A DNA stretch of 64,000 bases from Lewinellaceae bacterium. GTDB taxonomy: Bacteria; Bacteroidota; Bacteroidia; Chitinophagales; Saprospiraceae. The stretch covers positions 193,255-257,254 of the forward strand of contig JADJUJ010000010.1 of NCBI GenBank assembly GCA_016710765.1. Direction: 5' to 3'. The position numbers and the translations under genes are program-made. Under the pieces are notes generated by a model. It made no database searches and was not told the origin of the DNA. It worked only from the letters and a program-made list of their open reading frames with translations. Positions 1 through 14,000 of this stretch are shown here, one piece after another; position 1 is the first letter of the stretch; each line of letters begins with the position of its first letter.

Positions 1-1832
1 TAATCCTGGTTGTAATTAACCACAACGCGCTGCGTGCACTGGTTGCTGGCGCCATAACAATCCACCGCACGAAAGGTGCGCACCAGGGTGCCGCGATTGC
101 AAAGGGTATCAAATTGGCTGGTGTTGGCGCTCAGCTCGTAGGTAGTATCCATGCAGCAATTGTCTGCTGTAATTGGCCACCCATAGTTCTCCAAAGAAGG
201 GTCAAAATCCTCACAGTCCACGGTCACGTTCGCAGGTGGCAAACAGGCCGGCTTCAACTTGTCTTTGACCAGCACCTTCACAGCACAATCATTTTGGTGC
301 GGCTGTCCGTATGTTAAACTCACAGCACCAGTATCAGCAAGAAAATCGTACACACGCAGCACAATGTCTACCGTGTCACCAACATCCTCACAACACACTT
401 TTAGCACGTCGTAAAACATATTCTCCGACTGGCAATTGCTGGGATCCACCCGGCGGACTTTAAAACTGGTAATCCCACAATTGTCGTAACTGCCATCATC
501 AAAAGTACTGGCATGAACCAAAGATGATCCACTGCCACCAATGTTCACCTGGGTAAACTTATCGCATGCTGCCACAGGAGGAACATCGTCCTGTACCGTA
601 ATTTTAAAGGAGCAAGTCGATTGTTTACCACAATCATCTCCGGCGTAGTAGTAGATGGTATGCTTACCGATGGGCAGATTGTAAATCCAGCCCAATACCC
701 CAAGGGTATCCTGGTTCCAGTAATTGTTACCCGGAAAATCGGAAAGGCTGCCGGTTAAAAAAAATGGGATGGTATCCACTTGCCAGTGGGCTGAAAAGGT
801 GGCAAGGTCCGAGCAATTGTCAGACAAAAGGATATCCGGCAAATTGATGCTTTGGGAGCAAAACTGCGGATGGGCGGTGTACACCGTATCCGCCGGGCAC
901 TGCATAACGGGGCCGTTCGTATCACTTACGTTAACGACCTGAATATGCTGGACCGGGTTGGGTTGTACCGGACAATTGTCCAAGGCCACCCAGTTCCGTA
1001 AAATTTTATAGGCGCCTGCACATACGGGGAGTGTTTGTTCTGTAAAGCTGATAACAAGGTCGCATGCCCCACCGGGAAACAGTGGGAAATTTTGTCCGGC
1101 AAAGTTGACTACAGGCACCCCTGTAATCACCGGATCGGTTTGGGGTGCTTCACAGCTGCTGTTATAATCCGCCGGAAAAAAGATATCAGCGTTATGAACC
1201 CTAATGATGTTAATCTGCTGCTGGCAACTACTGCTGTTCCCGCTAGCGTCGGAAACGGTCCAGTACCTTTGAATAACCCCTGTACGATCCAGTGGATCCA
1301 AACAGCTTAATGCATTATATACATCAGTGAATTGAAGACTTGTCGGACCGCAATTGTCGGAAACCACCGGTTGCGCAGCAGTGATACCCAGGTTGTTGGC
1401 AAGGTAATCAGGGGTGTTGTTGGGTATGGCACAAATGAGGTCGAAACTAAAGCAAGTTATCTTGGGTGGCAACTGGTCGACAATTTTAATGTTTCCCCAG
1501 CATGAATTGGTGGTAGTAGTGTCCAACACTGTTGCAATGAAGGTTTGGCCCAGGTTGGATGCACTCAAGTTATTCGGTACAGGTATGCCTGCAGTTGTTT
1601 TGAGCAGTACAACGAAATTGGATAAATTATAGGTGCCCTCCAGGACCATGTCGGGGCTGACGGTGAGGGTGCAAGTCGAATCCAGTGAAATGGAAATATT
1701 GTTATTACAAGTCTGTGCATTGACGTAAGTTCCTACACAGCATGCAAGAAGACTGAGAAAACAGCCGGGCAAATACAAACGACAAAAGGGATGCAGCCAA
1801 CGCACCTTGGGCGGGAGAATCTGGGCAACCAT
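1..1832 (-). CDS. HYR-like secreted surface protein, 3' end outside window
   Basis: The frame opens at ATG 1832 and stays open to the left edge, so about 610 N-terminal residues are visible and the C-terminus is missing. After a long basic N-region comes a hydrophobic signal sequence ending near residue 40 (VNAQ). The rest is a Cys-rich ectodomain of HYR-like Ig-type repeats, with phrases such as DNCGPTSLQF, DDCGKQSTCSF and DRTGVIQRYWTVSDASGNSS. It aligns block by block with roughly residues 3680-4300 of the giant protein downstream, for example VRTFRAVDCYGASNQCTQR against VRTFRAFDCFGNSSQCTQR. It is therefore a paralog lacking the SdrD_B/GEVED array. By family it should be an extracellular or cell-surface protein, probably T9SS-exported, but the expected tail is not visible. 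Function is unknown beyond adhesion-type architecture. Confidence 0.85.
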   Translation of the reverse strand, partial: MVAQILPPKVRWLHPFCRLYLPGCFLSLLACCVGTYVNAQTCNNNISISLDSTCTLTVSPDMVLEGTYNLSNFVVLLKTTAGIPVPNNLSASNLGQTFIATVLDTTTTNSCWGNIKIVDQLPPKITCFSFDLICAIPNNTPDYLANNLGITAAQPVVSDNCGPTSLQFTDVYNALSCLDPLDRTGVIQRYWTVSDASGNSSSCQQQINIIRVHNADIFFPADYNSSCEAPQTDPVITGVPVVNFAGQNFPLFPGGACDLVISFTEQTLPVCAGAYKILRNWVALDNCPVQPNPVQHIQVVNVSDTNGPVMQCPADTVYTAHPQFCSQSINLPDILLSDNCSDLATFSAHWQVDTIPFFLTGSLSDFPGNNYWNQDTLGVLGWIYNLPIGKHTIYYYAGDDCGKQSTCSFKITVQDDVPPVAACDKFTQVNIGGSGSSLVHASTFDDGSYDNCGITSFKVRRVDPSNCQSENMFYDVLKVCCEDVGDTVDIVLRVYDFLADTGAVSLTYGQPHQNDCAVKVLVKDKLKPACLPPANVTVDCEDFDPSLENYGWPITADNCCMDTTYELSANTSQFDTLCNRGTLVRTFRAVDCYGASNQCTQRVVVNYNQD

Positions 1833-2001
1833 GAGATTAAAGCGATTAGGTATTTAACGAAGCATAACTGTTGAAGAGAGAGGGTTCAACAGGGGGGGGG
1901 ATTAAACTGTAATCGGCTCTTGGTAAATCTGTTACCCAAGAAGCAGCAACAAAATTAAAACAAGCTGCGACAAAAAGGTATGTTTTTTTTGTTAATGCGT
2001 C

Positions 2002-2040
2002 AAAAAAAAGGGAGATGCAGCCTTGCGGCGCATCTCCCTT
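2002..2040 (-). terminator. Rho-independent terminator of the giant surface gene
   Basis: An 11-bp inverted repeat, AAGGGAGATGC (2008-2018) and GCATCTCCCTT (2030-2040), flanks an 11-nt loop. Read on the minus strand it is followed at once by a run of eight T (complement of 2002-2009). It begins about 20 bp after the stop codon of the giant gene, the expected position for its transcription end, and separates it from the paralog to the left. Confidence 0.85.
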
Positions 2041-2062
2041 GTCTTCATTTTATCCTAAATTC

Positions 2063-5000
2063 CTAACGACTTTGAATCATTTTCATGGTTCCGCTGTCGG
2101 TAGTAGTTTCCACTTTGTAGTACAGCGCACCACTTACATCTACCTGCTGGCGTTCCAATTGGAAAGCGTTGTAACCTTTTGCAAAGTCACCTTTCTGGCG
2201 GTACAGCATCCGGCCACTTTCATCGAATACAGATAGTGTAGCGGTCGTGGCTTCCGGCAAATGGAATCCGATCACGGTGTAATTTTCCCATGGATTAGGC
2301 ATGTTCTGATACAACTCGAAGCCAACACCACTGATTGTCGTGTTTTCCCCATTGTTGAAACGAAGCGCTACATCCTGACGTTCCGACTGTTTATAGGCCT
2401 CAGCGCGCGTGATCCGACTGGAAACACCAATCATATTGCGCAAAGTGCCATTGGTTGCGGCGCGGAACGTTACAGCAAACGCACCTACTGTCTTGCCGTC
2501 AAAGGAGGTAGTGATCGCATCAGCAAACACACCGAAGTTACCCATTGTCATTTCAGTACCAGGCGTTACATCCAGCACCTCTAAGCCTTTCAGGTTCAGG
2601 GTAAACTGGTAACCCAACACCTGTTCTGCGGCTTTGAAATTCACCGTGAAGGTCTCGCCGGCTTTCACATTGCGGTCATTCACATCAAACAGCAGCGCAC
2701 CACTCGTCCGGTCGTCGGCATTCATGAAGGAGTTGGCGATTGCCGTTCCGTTCACGTCACCTACTTTCACCGCCACAAAGTCATTGTCCATCTGGCTGGC
2801 CTGGATGTCGGCAACACTCTTCGTTTCAGGGAATTGATCCGCAAACGGGTTGCTTGGGTCGCTGAAACTAAAGTCCTGGTCCACAAAGCGCCAGCTGGTA
2901 TTGTTCGGTAGCACATCGTACAAACCAAGGATGAGTTTACGAAGTTCAACAATGTCGTAGGTCGTAATAGAATTCGACTTGTTGGCATCCGCGGCACTCA
3001 TCTTGTATGGACTATTCAGGGTCTCCAGACCCAGAATGTGCTTGCTGATCAACACCAGGTCGTAGGTGGTTACACCGTTGAGCGGGTTGTCGTCTTTCAG
3101 CGGCGTTACTACATAATTCGTGGAAAGCGGAAGTGCGTTCGAGAACATGTAGCTACCCGTCGTATTCGTCATGTCGAACATATCAATGGTCGGCAGGCCG
3201 TTCTGTGGTTGACCGCTGAGTTCCACACTGGCCTCTTCCAAGCCGTTCAGTGCCTCAGTTTTCAGCGCACCAGCTACTGTGGCGTTGTTGCCGCAGTTAC
3301 CGCTGTTGTCCTGTACAATCACGTAGGTTTCGCAGAAGTCGGCGTTGCCGGCTGCATCGATGGCCCACAATTGTACCGCCTGTGGTCCCAGTTCAGCGCA
3401 GGTAAACGTCACACTCGTGATTGGGTTGCCCTGAGCGTCTGTTGGGAATGTTCCCGTGCTCTGGCTGCTCTTCACAATGCCGTATTTCAACTGGCTGGCT
3501 GGTGTGCAGTTGTCGTCGCCGTATTGCAGGAAGTCGGAAGCCCAAAGTTGGATCATACCTGTTGGCATAATGTTCACACTCAGGCCGTTCAGACAAACCA
3601 CTGTCGGCTTCTTGCAATCTTTCACCACGAAGGTGTATTCGCAGATCGACTCGTTGCCGCAACCGTCTTCAGCGATCCACTTGATCTTGTGGGTGCCGTA
3701 GGGCAATTGTGGTACTACCCCTTGCAGCACATTGTCGTTCAGGTTCGCTGGCTGCGCCAGGTTGTCCCAGCGTACACATGCTGTGCGGGCATTGCCATTG
3801 GTTGTCCAGTCGATGTTGAAGCGATACTTTTGGTTCGCTGGCACCGGACGGTTGTCGAACGCCGTGCCACCCAAGTATGGAATGGTATTGGGCGCCGGTG
3901 GGTTCGTGCTGGAAATTTGCGTCTCCATGATGCCGTCGTTGTTCATGTCCAGGAACAGCAGGTAGCGGATTGTTACATTCGGACCACTGCAGCTGTCTGT
4001 TACCGTAACACAGGTCGGCAGGACCTTCACACAGGTCGTGCGTGCCAATCGTGTTGTCCCAGTATGCAGCATCGTTCCACAGCAGACCGTCGTTGGATGT
4101 TACATCACATACCTCAACCGGGCTCACAGGGCAGTTGTCGAATATTGGATCTTCCGTATCAATCACCTTGATGATCTGCTTGTATTTGTAGCAGTTGGCA
4201 TTGGCCGTCCAGAACGTCGAGTAGTTCGTTGCCTGTGCATCCGTTGGGTTGATCTTCACCACCGTTGGGTTCCATGGGGCCAGTGTACCCGGAGCGGATA
4301 CAATCGGGCCTGGAAGGTTCGATGGGTGGTTCGAGATCGAGTTCGGATTCGGGTTCGGTACCGTTGTGCAAGGCAGGTTCGGATTGTACGTACACCAGTT
4401 GATAATCGTCCAGGTCCGTTCAATCTTGAAGCATGCGTCTGGTACTACTGTAAACAATTCGTCTTCGTAACTGACACCCAACAATTCGCAATCTTCACCG
4501 AAGAAGGTTGGCTCACCGTAGTTGCCCGTGCCGTCGCATTCTGTTACGATCACGTCGTTAGGGAACTTCACGTAGTAGTCCTGCTCGTAGTTCACCACGA
4601 TGCGCTGTGTGCACTGGCTGGAGTTGCCGAAGCAGTCGAAAGCGCGGAAGGTACGTACGATCGTGCCTTTGTTGCACAGCGTATCAAACTGGCTGTAGTT
4701 CACCGTGTGCGTCAGACCGATCTGGCCCTGGTACACTTTCGTGTCGTCCAGACAGCAGTTGTCTACTGGGCTGGCATTGCCGTAGGCCCAGAGGCTTGGG
4801 TCGAAGTTTTCACAAGACACGGTCACGTTTGTAGGAGACACACAAACTGGTTTGATCTTATCTTCTACAAATACTTGTACCATACAATCATTAGAGTGGT
4901 TCTCCTGATAAGTCAAACTTACCGCACCTGTTGTTACATCAACATCGTACACGCGCAGTACAACCGTAATGGTATCGCCAATGTCGGAGCAACAGAATTT

Positions 5001-8000
5001 CACCTGATCGTCAAATTCGTTGTTCGGGTCGCAGCTGTTGTCGTCCATCCGGCGCACTTTGAAGTGTACATCAGAGCAGTTGTCGTAGGAACCATCGTCG
5101 AAGGTCGTAGCGTCAACAAAGGACTCACCATTGAGGCCCAGTGATACTTTTGTAAACTGGTCGCAGGCTACAACTGGTGGTGTCTGGTCGTCCACGGTAA
5201 GTTGGAAAGAACAAACACTTTCGTTGCCGCAATTGTCGGTAGCATAGTAGTATACATGGTGTACACCGCGTGGCAGGCATGGTGTGTAACCATAAGCGCC
5301 CAAGGTGTCAGGATTCCAGAGGTTGTTGCCCGGGAAGGAAGTCAAACTTCCACCGACCACAAAGATGCCCAGTGAATCCCCAGTATAGTAGTCAAATCCA
5401 ACCACCTTAGCCTGGATGTTATCCACCCGCGAACAAGCGTCGGTAATGATGGCATCAGGCAAATTGGTCGTAGCACAGCAGGTAAACGGATCGGTAGATA
5501 CCGTTACGTTGCTCGGACAAGTAATGGCCGGGCCCTGGTTGTCCATGACCGTAATGATCTGGATGTAATACAGCGGGTTGAACGGTGGTGTTTGGCTGGT
5601 TGGCAAGCACCAGTCGTGGATACGCCAGGTCCGCTCAATTTTGTAAGTACCATCACACACCGGAACGTGTACGTCGGTGTACGTTACACTGGTTTCGCAG
5701 TAAACGACACTTGGCCAAAGCAGCCAATCCTTACCATAGGCGGTCACAAACGGAGCACCTGTGGCTGATGGGCTTGTACTTGGCGCATCGCAACTTACTG
5801 TCGCATCAGCAGGCAGTTGAACGTCGCCTACATGGATGCGTTCGAAATAAATGTATTGGGTGCAGCTGGAAGCGTTGCCGTAGGCATCCACTGCAGTCCA
5901 AACGCGGGTTACATAAGCGCTGAGGTCGTCGTGACCATTGAAACCTTCGTTACAAGCCAGATCGTGCCAGGTATCCACGTAGTTCACCGTGAACGGCGAG
6001 CAGTCGGTAACCGTTGGGTTAGCGGCCTGGATTCCTAGTGTATTGAGCAGATAAGCCGGTGTGTAATTCTGGATGGCACAATTCAGTGTAATTTCCTCAC
6101 AAGTTACATGCGGTGCGAGTTTATCTTCAAGGATAAAGCTGCCCCAGCAGGAGTTGCAGGTCATGATGTGCTTTGCAGAATACATCAGCGTTTGGCCCAT
6201 GTAAGAGAGCGGAACCGGGTTCGGAATGGGCTGACCCTGGGCATTCATGATGGTTACATCGTAGAATCCGCCCAATGGGTAAACTTCTTCCGTGCAGGCA
6301 TTTATTTCTCCTTCCATCACCATGGAGGCCAAAATCAGTGCTTCGCAGCTCTCATCGTCTACAGAAATATGAACCAGGTCGTTGCAAGTCATTTGCTGGG
6401 TTGTCTGCCAGCAGTTTCCGAGCGTAGTAGGATCGTCAGAGCCACCAGTATCACCGGTAAAGCCCGGGTTCGTGGTTTGAGGATTAGTACCTACGTCTGA
6501 CAAGTCCATCGCCATATACTGTTGGCCGCCGTTCCAGTAGTCGGGAACGGGAACACCCTGGAAGTTTTGGGCTTTACCCGAAACCATTGCCTGTGCTTTT
6601 GGCTGTGCCGGAGCACCAGGAGCATCGGGGTCAACACCAAACTTGATGCGGAAGCAGAACTTCTCACCCGGCCAGAGCAAACCGCTCGTTCCATTGAACA
6701 GGTTTTTGCCAGGAGCCGTGCTCGCACCGGTATAGCCGGCATTGAAGACTGGATCCTGCTGTGCGGTGCTGGAAATTACAATCGGAGAACCGATCATACC
6801 TTTAAATGCTGCACCGAAAGCATTGGGTCCGGCGATGTCGAGCATGGCCTGAATGCTGGCCAGCGGAGTCGTAGAGGTGTTTTCGATGCAAATATCCATC
6901 CAGGCAGCAAATTCACCACAAACCGTTGGGTCGAAGCCCACGATGGCCATGGCGGCATTCACTTTGGGTTCGTCTATAAAGCCGATGTCGAGACTCAGGT
7001 TCTCCTTGTTGTCGGGGAAGCCTGATGCACCGTTGCTATCGAACGGACTGTTTTCACCCACCGGCATGAATACGCTGGTCAGGTTGGGCACCGTTACCTC
7101 AAAGAAAGGTTTTGCATCACTATCAAGGTTATCATTACCGGGCAAATCAGGAATTGTCAAAATCTTGTTCACCGGATTTATCAATGCACCTGCAACGCCG
7201 TTGGCTGCCGTGTATTTTTCTGGCAGTACGCGGTAGGTGGTGTTTGGAATCAATCCACGGAGTAAGTATTTGCCATTTACATCGGTAGTGACCATGTAAA
7301 CACGGTCGTCACCTGCTGGCGTAGCGCTGTTGGCAGCAGTTTGGAAAATGCCATCTTCACCATTCCAGATCAGGTTGAGTTTTACATTACCCAACAACAT
7401 CTCTGAAGCATCCTGGTCGCCCTCAATATCGGGGTTGTCCATCCAAACAGAGCTGCCAATCAGAGCCAGTGGCAATTTGTAGTCTTCCACCTCACCAGTT
7501 GGGAATACGCCGTTGCCCGGGATGGCTGGACCAGTTGGTCCAACACCGCCGGCTTTCGACAAGCGGAAGCGAGCCAGCAAATCGCCGCCGTTAAAGGAAG
7601 CGTTGACAGGCACATCAAAGCAGAAGTTCTGTGCTGTTACACCACCGTTCGGAATGGTGGCACCGGCCGGGGCGAAGTTGCCCGTAGTCAGTTGTTCGTT
7701 GGCTTCGAAAGTTCCGTTGCCGTTGAAGTCGATCCAGGCCTGTAAAATAGCAGGACCATTGGTCTGGTTGCGCGCTGTTACTTTTACGCAAGCGGCATTG
7801 CCAGGAATCAACGGTGTCGGGAAACTGATGCCGTTTTCATCGTCGCCGGCTACTGCACAGGTTCCGAGAACACCCGGGCCTGCATTGCCGTCATCACCAT
7901 TGCCCATGAAACCGGCCATCGGATCGGGCTGTCCATCGAGGTCGATGTCTACGCAGGAGCCGAGGTAGAGGTCTGGGTTCACGGTATGAACCGCACCGGT

Positions 8001-11000
8001 AGCACTTTGGGTGGTTGCATAGGTATTGGGTAAGTCACCAAAGTCGAAGCCGAGGTAACCAAAGTCGTAACTCAGATTGTCCTGGTTGTCCGGGAATCCA
8101 TTGATGAGTCCAGGGTTGTCGCCTGTTCCGTTTTCACCTGTGATCAGGTTAATTGGATTGGGGATCATTACCATGACACCTGCAGGGTTGTCGGAGTCGA
8201 TAACATCCTGGGTATTGCCGTTCACATCGATCAGCAAGGTGGGTACATAGCCAAACGGTGGAACCACCAGCTTGTAAGCACCCGGGATCAAACCACAGAA
8301 TACATATTTACCGTTAATCGGGCCTTCCGGACCGGTTACATCTTCATACAAACGGTTGTCGATGGTGGTAGCAAAGTTGCCGTCCGGACCTGCCCATTGC
8401 AGTTGAACGGTAACGTTGTTGATACCCAAAACACCATTTTCATCCTGGAGCCCATTGATGTTGGCATCGATCCATACATAGTTGCCCACTTTTGAGAGCG
8501 GCACCTTGTAGTCTTCTACTTCCCCGACAGGATACGGCATCGCTGCTGGTCCGCCGGCAGTAAGGCCACCTGTTGGGCTAAGGCGGAAGCGCACGAAAGC
8601 AGCACCACCCTGGAAGGTAGCTGTAGCAGGCACGTCGAAACAGAACTGGTTGGTCGTCGTACCATTGGGCACGATAGCGCCTGGCGCTGCAGCCGTAAAT
8701 GCACCGGTGTTCAGTTGTTCGCCAGCATCAAAGGTACCGTTGCCGTTCCAGTCAACCCATCCTTGCAAAACTGCAGGGGCGCCAAGGTTGTTCATGGAGG
8801 TTACGCGTACACAGGCAGTGTAGCCAGGGATCATTGGTGTTTCGAATACTACACCGTTTTCGTCGTCGCCGGCGCCACCTTCATTGTAAAGGCCATTGTT
8901 GCCGTCGTCACCACCGGTCATGAAACCAGCCATGGCTTCTGGCTGACCATCAAGTTCACCGTCGACACTGGAACCCAGCTTAAGGTTCGGGTTGACAATG
9001 TGTTTCGGACCATTGGATCCAATGGTAGTAGCATAAGTATTCGGTAAGTCACCATAATCCACGCTGACATAACCAAAGTCGTACGTCAGGTCGTCCTGAT
9101 TGTCGGGATAGCCGTTAAAGCCACCCGGCTGGTCGCCCGTGCCATTTTCACCGGTTGGCAAAGCAATCGGATTCGGGATCATGACCATCACGCCTGTTGG
9201 GTCATCGGCGTCTGTTACGTCGGAACCGATGTTCAGTTGTGTCGGAATAAAGCCTGCCGGGTTGGTCGGAACGCTGATTTTGTACGCGCCTGAGGTAAGT
9301 CCCCAGAACATGTACTGACCGTTCACGCCGTTCATGGCAGCTGTTGTCGTCGTATAGGTAAGGTTATCCGCGGTGGTGGCAAAGTTGCCATCAGGGCCGG
9401 CCCATACCAGTTGAACCAGAATGTTGTTCAGGCCATTGGTGCCTGGCTCATTCTGGATACCATCGTTGTTGTTGTCATTCCATACATAGCTGCCAATTTT
9501 AGCCATCGGCACTTTGTAGTCTTCGAGCTCACCTTGTGGGAAAGGCATGTTCTCCGGACCGTTAGGCGTCAGGCCACCAGCTGGGCTGAGTCGCACACGC
9601 ACACGGGCGGAGCCCTCTGCAAACGTGGCATTGGCTGGCACATTGAAACAGAGTTGGGCATTGGCCAGGCCGCCCACTGGAACTGTTGCACCTGCAGGGG
9701 CAAAGCTACCGGTCGTAACTTGTTCGCCTGCCTCAAACGTATTGTTGCCGTTGAAGTCGACCCACATTTGCATTACAGCATTTTGCGCCAGGGTATTCAT
9801 CGCGGTGACGCGGATACAAGCTTGGTAGCCTGGTACCATGGGCGTTTCGAAAACAATACCGTCTTCGTCATCACCGCAAGTAGAAGCCGTTCCATCCGGA
9901 TTGGCGCCACCCGTATTGTCGTCACCACCGGTCATCAGTCCGGCCATGGCATTCGGGTTGCCATCGAGTTCACCGTCGATACAAGCGCCCAGTTTCAGGT
10001 TTGGATCCACCACGTGCACGCCACCATCGGCAGCAGATGCATCGGTGGTACCGTAGGTATCGGGCAAGTCGCCGAAGTCTCGGGTGATCAAACCTAAGTC
10101 AACGGAAACATCGTTTCGGCTGTCAGGGAAATTCGGGTCATTTGAAACGTCACCCGTACTATTTTCTCCCGTAAGCAACTGAATAGGCTCTGGAATGGTA
10201 ACTACTTGCCCTGCTACGATATCAGCATCACTTACATCCGGGCCAATATTTTGCTGTGTAGGGATAAAATTAGCAGGGAGGTTGGGGATCAATACTTTGT
10301 AAGGTCCAGGGATAAGTCCCCAGAACATATATTGACCATCGACACCCATATTTGCCGTCGTAGTGACATAGGTGCGGTCGTCGGGTGTATTGAACGCAAG
10401 GTCTGGTCCTGCCCATACGAGGTTGACCACGATGTTGTTCAATCCGGCGATGCCTGGTTCATCCTGCTGGCCATTGTTGTTCCAGTCGTTCCAAACGAGG
10501 TTACCAATTTTGGCAAGCGGACGGTCATAATCTTCCACTTCGCCAATCGGAATTTCATCGTTCGGATTGTTCGGTCCGTTTGGTCCGAGTCCACCTGATG
10601 GAGAGAGGCGCGCACGAACACGGGCGCTACCGCCTGTGAAAATCGCATCAGCAGGTACTTCAAAGCAGTAATCCTGGTTTACCGCACCGCCATTGGGAAT
10701 AATGGCGCCTGCAGGGGCGAAGTTGCCCGTTACCAGTTGTTCGTTTGCATCAAATATGCCATTACCATTGAAATCAATCCAAATCTGCAGTACAGCATCC
10801 TGACCAGTAGTATTGGTGGCCGTCACGCGCATGCAAGCTGTGTAACCTGGAATCATCGGTGTTTCAAACAATACGATACCATTTTCATCATCGCCCTGAG
10901 CGCAGTTGCCTACCCGGGCATCGGTATCAATGGCGTCGTCCTGATTACCAACAGGGTCAGGTTGTCCGTCAACTTCGCCGTCAGCACAGGTACCGAGGTA

Positions 11001-14000
11001 AAGGTTAGGATCTACACGATGGCGTGGGCCATTGGTTCCGTTGGTAGTGCCATAATTATTGGGAAGGTCACCAAAATCAAGGGCGATGTAGCCAAAATCA
11101 AAAGTTAGGTCGTCCTGGTTGTCAGCAAATCCATTGGTACCACCAGGGTTATCGCCGTTTCCATTTTCACCTGTCACCAGGTTGATTGGATCATTGATTA
11201 CCACCATGACACCTGTTGGGTCATCAGCATCTGTTACATCTGAACCGATGTTGAGTTTGGTTGGTGTAAATCCAGTAGGCGTATTCACTACGCTCATTTT
11301 ATACATGCCTGAGGTAAGGCCCTGGAACATGTACACACCATTCAGGCCGTTCATGTTTGAAGTAGTCGTTGTATACTCCAGGTCATCACCACCGCCCAGT
11401 GTGCCATTCGGGCCCAACCAGGTAAGTTTGACAATTGTATTGTTGATACCAGGCTCCGTTGCCTGCTGCTGGCCATCGTGGTTGTAATCCCACCAAACGA
11501 AATTACCCACTTTGGCCAGGGTTACTTTGTAATCTTCCACTTCACCCAGTGTTGGGGTCGTACCGGCTGGGTTGCCTGGCTGAAGGCCGCCATTGGGCGA
11601 CAAACGGAACCGGGCCATAGCCTGGCCACCCTGGAAGGTAGCATTGGCAGGAACGTTGAAGCAAATGTTTGCATTGGTCAATCCCGCAACTGGTATGGTT
11701 GCGCCGGAAGGAGCAAAGCTGCCTGTTGTCAGCTGTTCGCCAGCTTCAAACGTACCGTTACCGTTAAAATCTATCCAGCCCTGCAATTTGGCAGTCGCAC
11801 CCGTACTGTTGTGTACCGTAACCGTCAGGCAAGCCTGATAGCCTGGAACCATGGGTGTCGCAAAAACAACCCCATTTTCATCATCGCCAGGTACGGCACA
11901 GGTGCCTTGGGTACCCGTGCCGGGGTTGCCATCGTCACCGCCTCCCATAAGGCCGGCCATTGGGTCTGGGAAGGCATCTTCTTCCGAGTCGATACAATCA
12001 CCAAGATAAAGATCAGGGGTAACCACATGTTTCGGGCCATTGCTGGCATCTGTAGTACCATAGGTATTGGGCAAGTCGCCAAAGTCAAATCCAACGTAAC
12101 CAAAATCGATGGTCAGGTTGTCTTGCGCATCAGGGAAACCATTGGTTCCACCTGGGTTATCACCCATTCCATTTTCACCTGTAGGCAAGCCAATTGGATC
12201 GGGAATCATCACCATGGTTCCGGCTGGGTCCTCACTATCGGTCACATCGTTGCCAATGTTGAGTTTGGTTGGGATCTGGCCATTGGGTGCTGTTGGTATG
12301 CTAACCTTGTAAGCACCGGAGATCAGTCCGTAGAACATATAAATACCCGGTTGGCCACCCATTGTTGCCGTTGCAACCGAATAAGTACGGTTATCCGTTG
12401 CGGTATTGAAATCACCATCTACACCGGCAAATACCAATTGTACTACAGCACCATTGATACCGGAAACGGCTGGTTCATTTTGTTGTCCATCATTATTGTA
12501 ATCAGTCCAAACCAGGTTACCGATTTTTGCCAGTGAAACTTTGTAATCTTCTACCTCACCGGGGCCTGCTGCGCCAGTCGGGGTGAGTCCACCTGCATTA
12601 GACAAACGGAAGCGGGCCATGGCCAGTCCACCCTGGAAGGTGGCGGTCTGTGGCACATCAAAGCAAAGCAAAGCGCCCGTCAGGCCGGCAGGTGGAATAT
12701 TGGCACCACCTGCGCCGAAGTTTCCGGTTGTCAGTTGCTCATTGGCCTCAAACATGCCGTTGCCGTTGAAGTCGACCCAGCCCTGTAATTTGGCTGCAGC
12801 GCCTGTGGTGTTCATTACGGTGACTTTTACGCAGGCTTCATAACCTGGTATCATCGGTGTAACAAATTGAATACCGTCTTCGTCGTCGCCACAAGTGGAC
12901 GTTGCACCGTCGCCGTTTTGGCCGGTGGTATTGTCGTCGCCACCTGTCATGGCGCCAGCCATGGCTTGTGGGTTGCCATCTGTTTCGGCATCGATACAAG
13001 TACCCAGTTTCAAATCCGGGGTAACGATATGGGATGGACCTGAGTTGTTGTTTGTTGTTGCATATGTATCGAGCAAGTCACCATAATCGCGCTGAACAAA
13101 ACCAAAATCGTAGGTTAGGTCATCCTGATTGTCCGGGAAACCATTGGTGCCACCAGGCGTATCAGCGGTGCCGTTCTCGCCGGTTGGAAGCACCACTGGA
13201 TCGGGTATGGATACCATCACACCTGTTGGGTCGTCTGCATCGGTAACATCTGAACCGACATTCAATTGAGTGGGTACAAATGTGCTGGGTACCGATGGCA
13301 CGCTCAATTTGTACATGCCCGGTGTAAGGCCAAAGATCATGTACTGGCCTTTTGCGCCACCCATAGTTGCAGTAACCGTGGTGTAAACGATATCGTCGCC
13401 ACCACCAAGTGTACCGTTTGGCCCCAGCCAGGTGAGGTTGACGTTAATTCCATTCAAACCTGCAGTGGCAGGTTCATCCTGAATACCATTGTTGTTGTAG
13501 TCGTTCCATACGTAGGTTCCTACCTTTGCCAGTGAAACCTTATAATCTTCCACCTCACCGTAAGGTATAACACCCGACGCACCGATGCCAGTGGCCAAAA
13601 GGCCTCCTGCCTGACTGATGCGGAACGCATCATGGCCTTTCCACCCTGGAAAGTAGCGGCAGCAGGTACCGTAAAGCAAAGTTTGGCATTGGTGAGGCCG
13701 CCGTTGGGAACAGATGCACCGGATGGGGCAAAATCACCTGTACTGATTTGTTCTGTAGGTTGGAACTGGCCATCGCCGTTCCAGTCGATCCAGCCCTGCA
13801 ATTTGGCAGCAGCGCCGGTCATGTTCATGGCGTTAACAATGATACAAGCCTGCTGGCCGGGAATCATTGGGCCAGAAACGGCAATGCCGTCTTCGTCGTC
13901 GCCATCGGCATCATTGTCATCACCACCAGTCATGGCGCCAGCCATGCTGTCGGGCTGACCATCAGGGTCGCCATCCGAAGCGGCGCCGAGCTTCAAGTTC

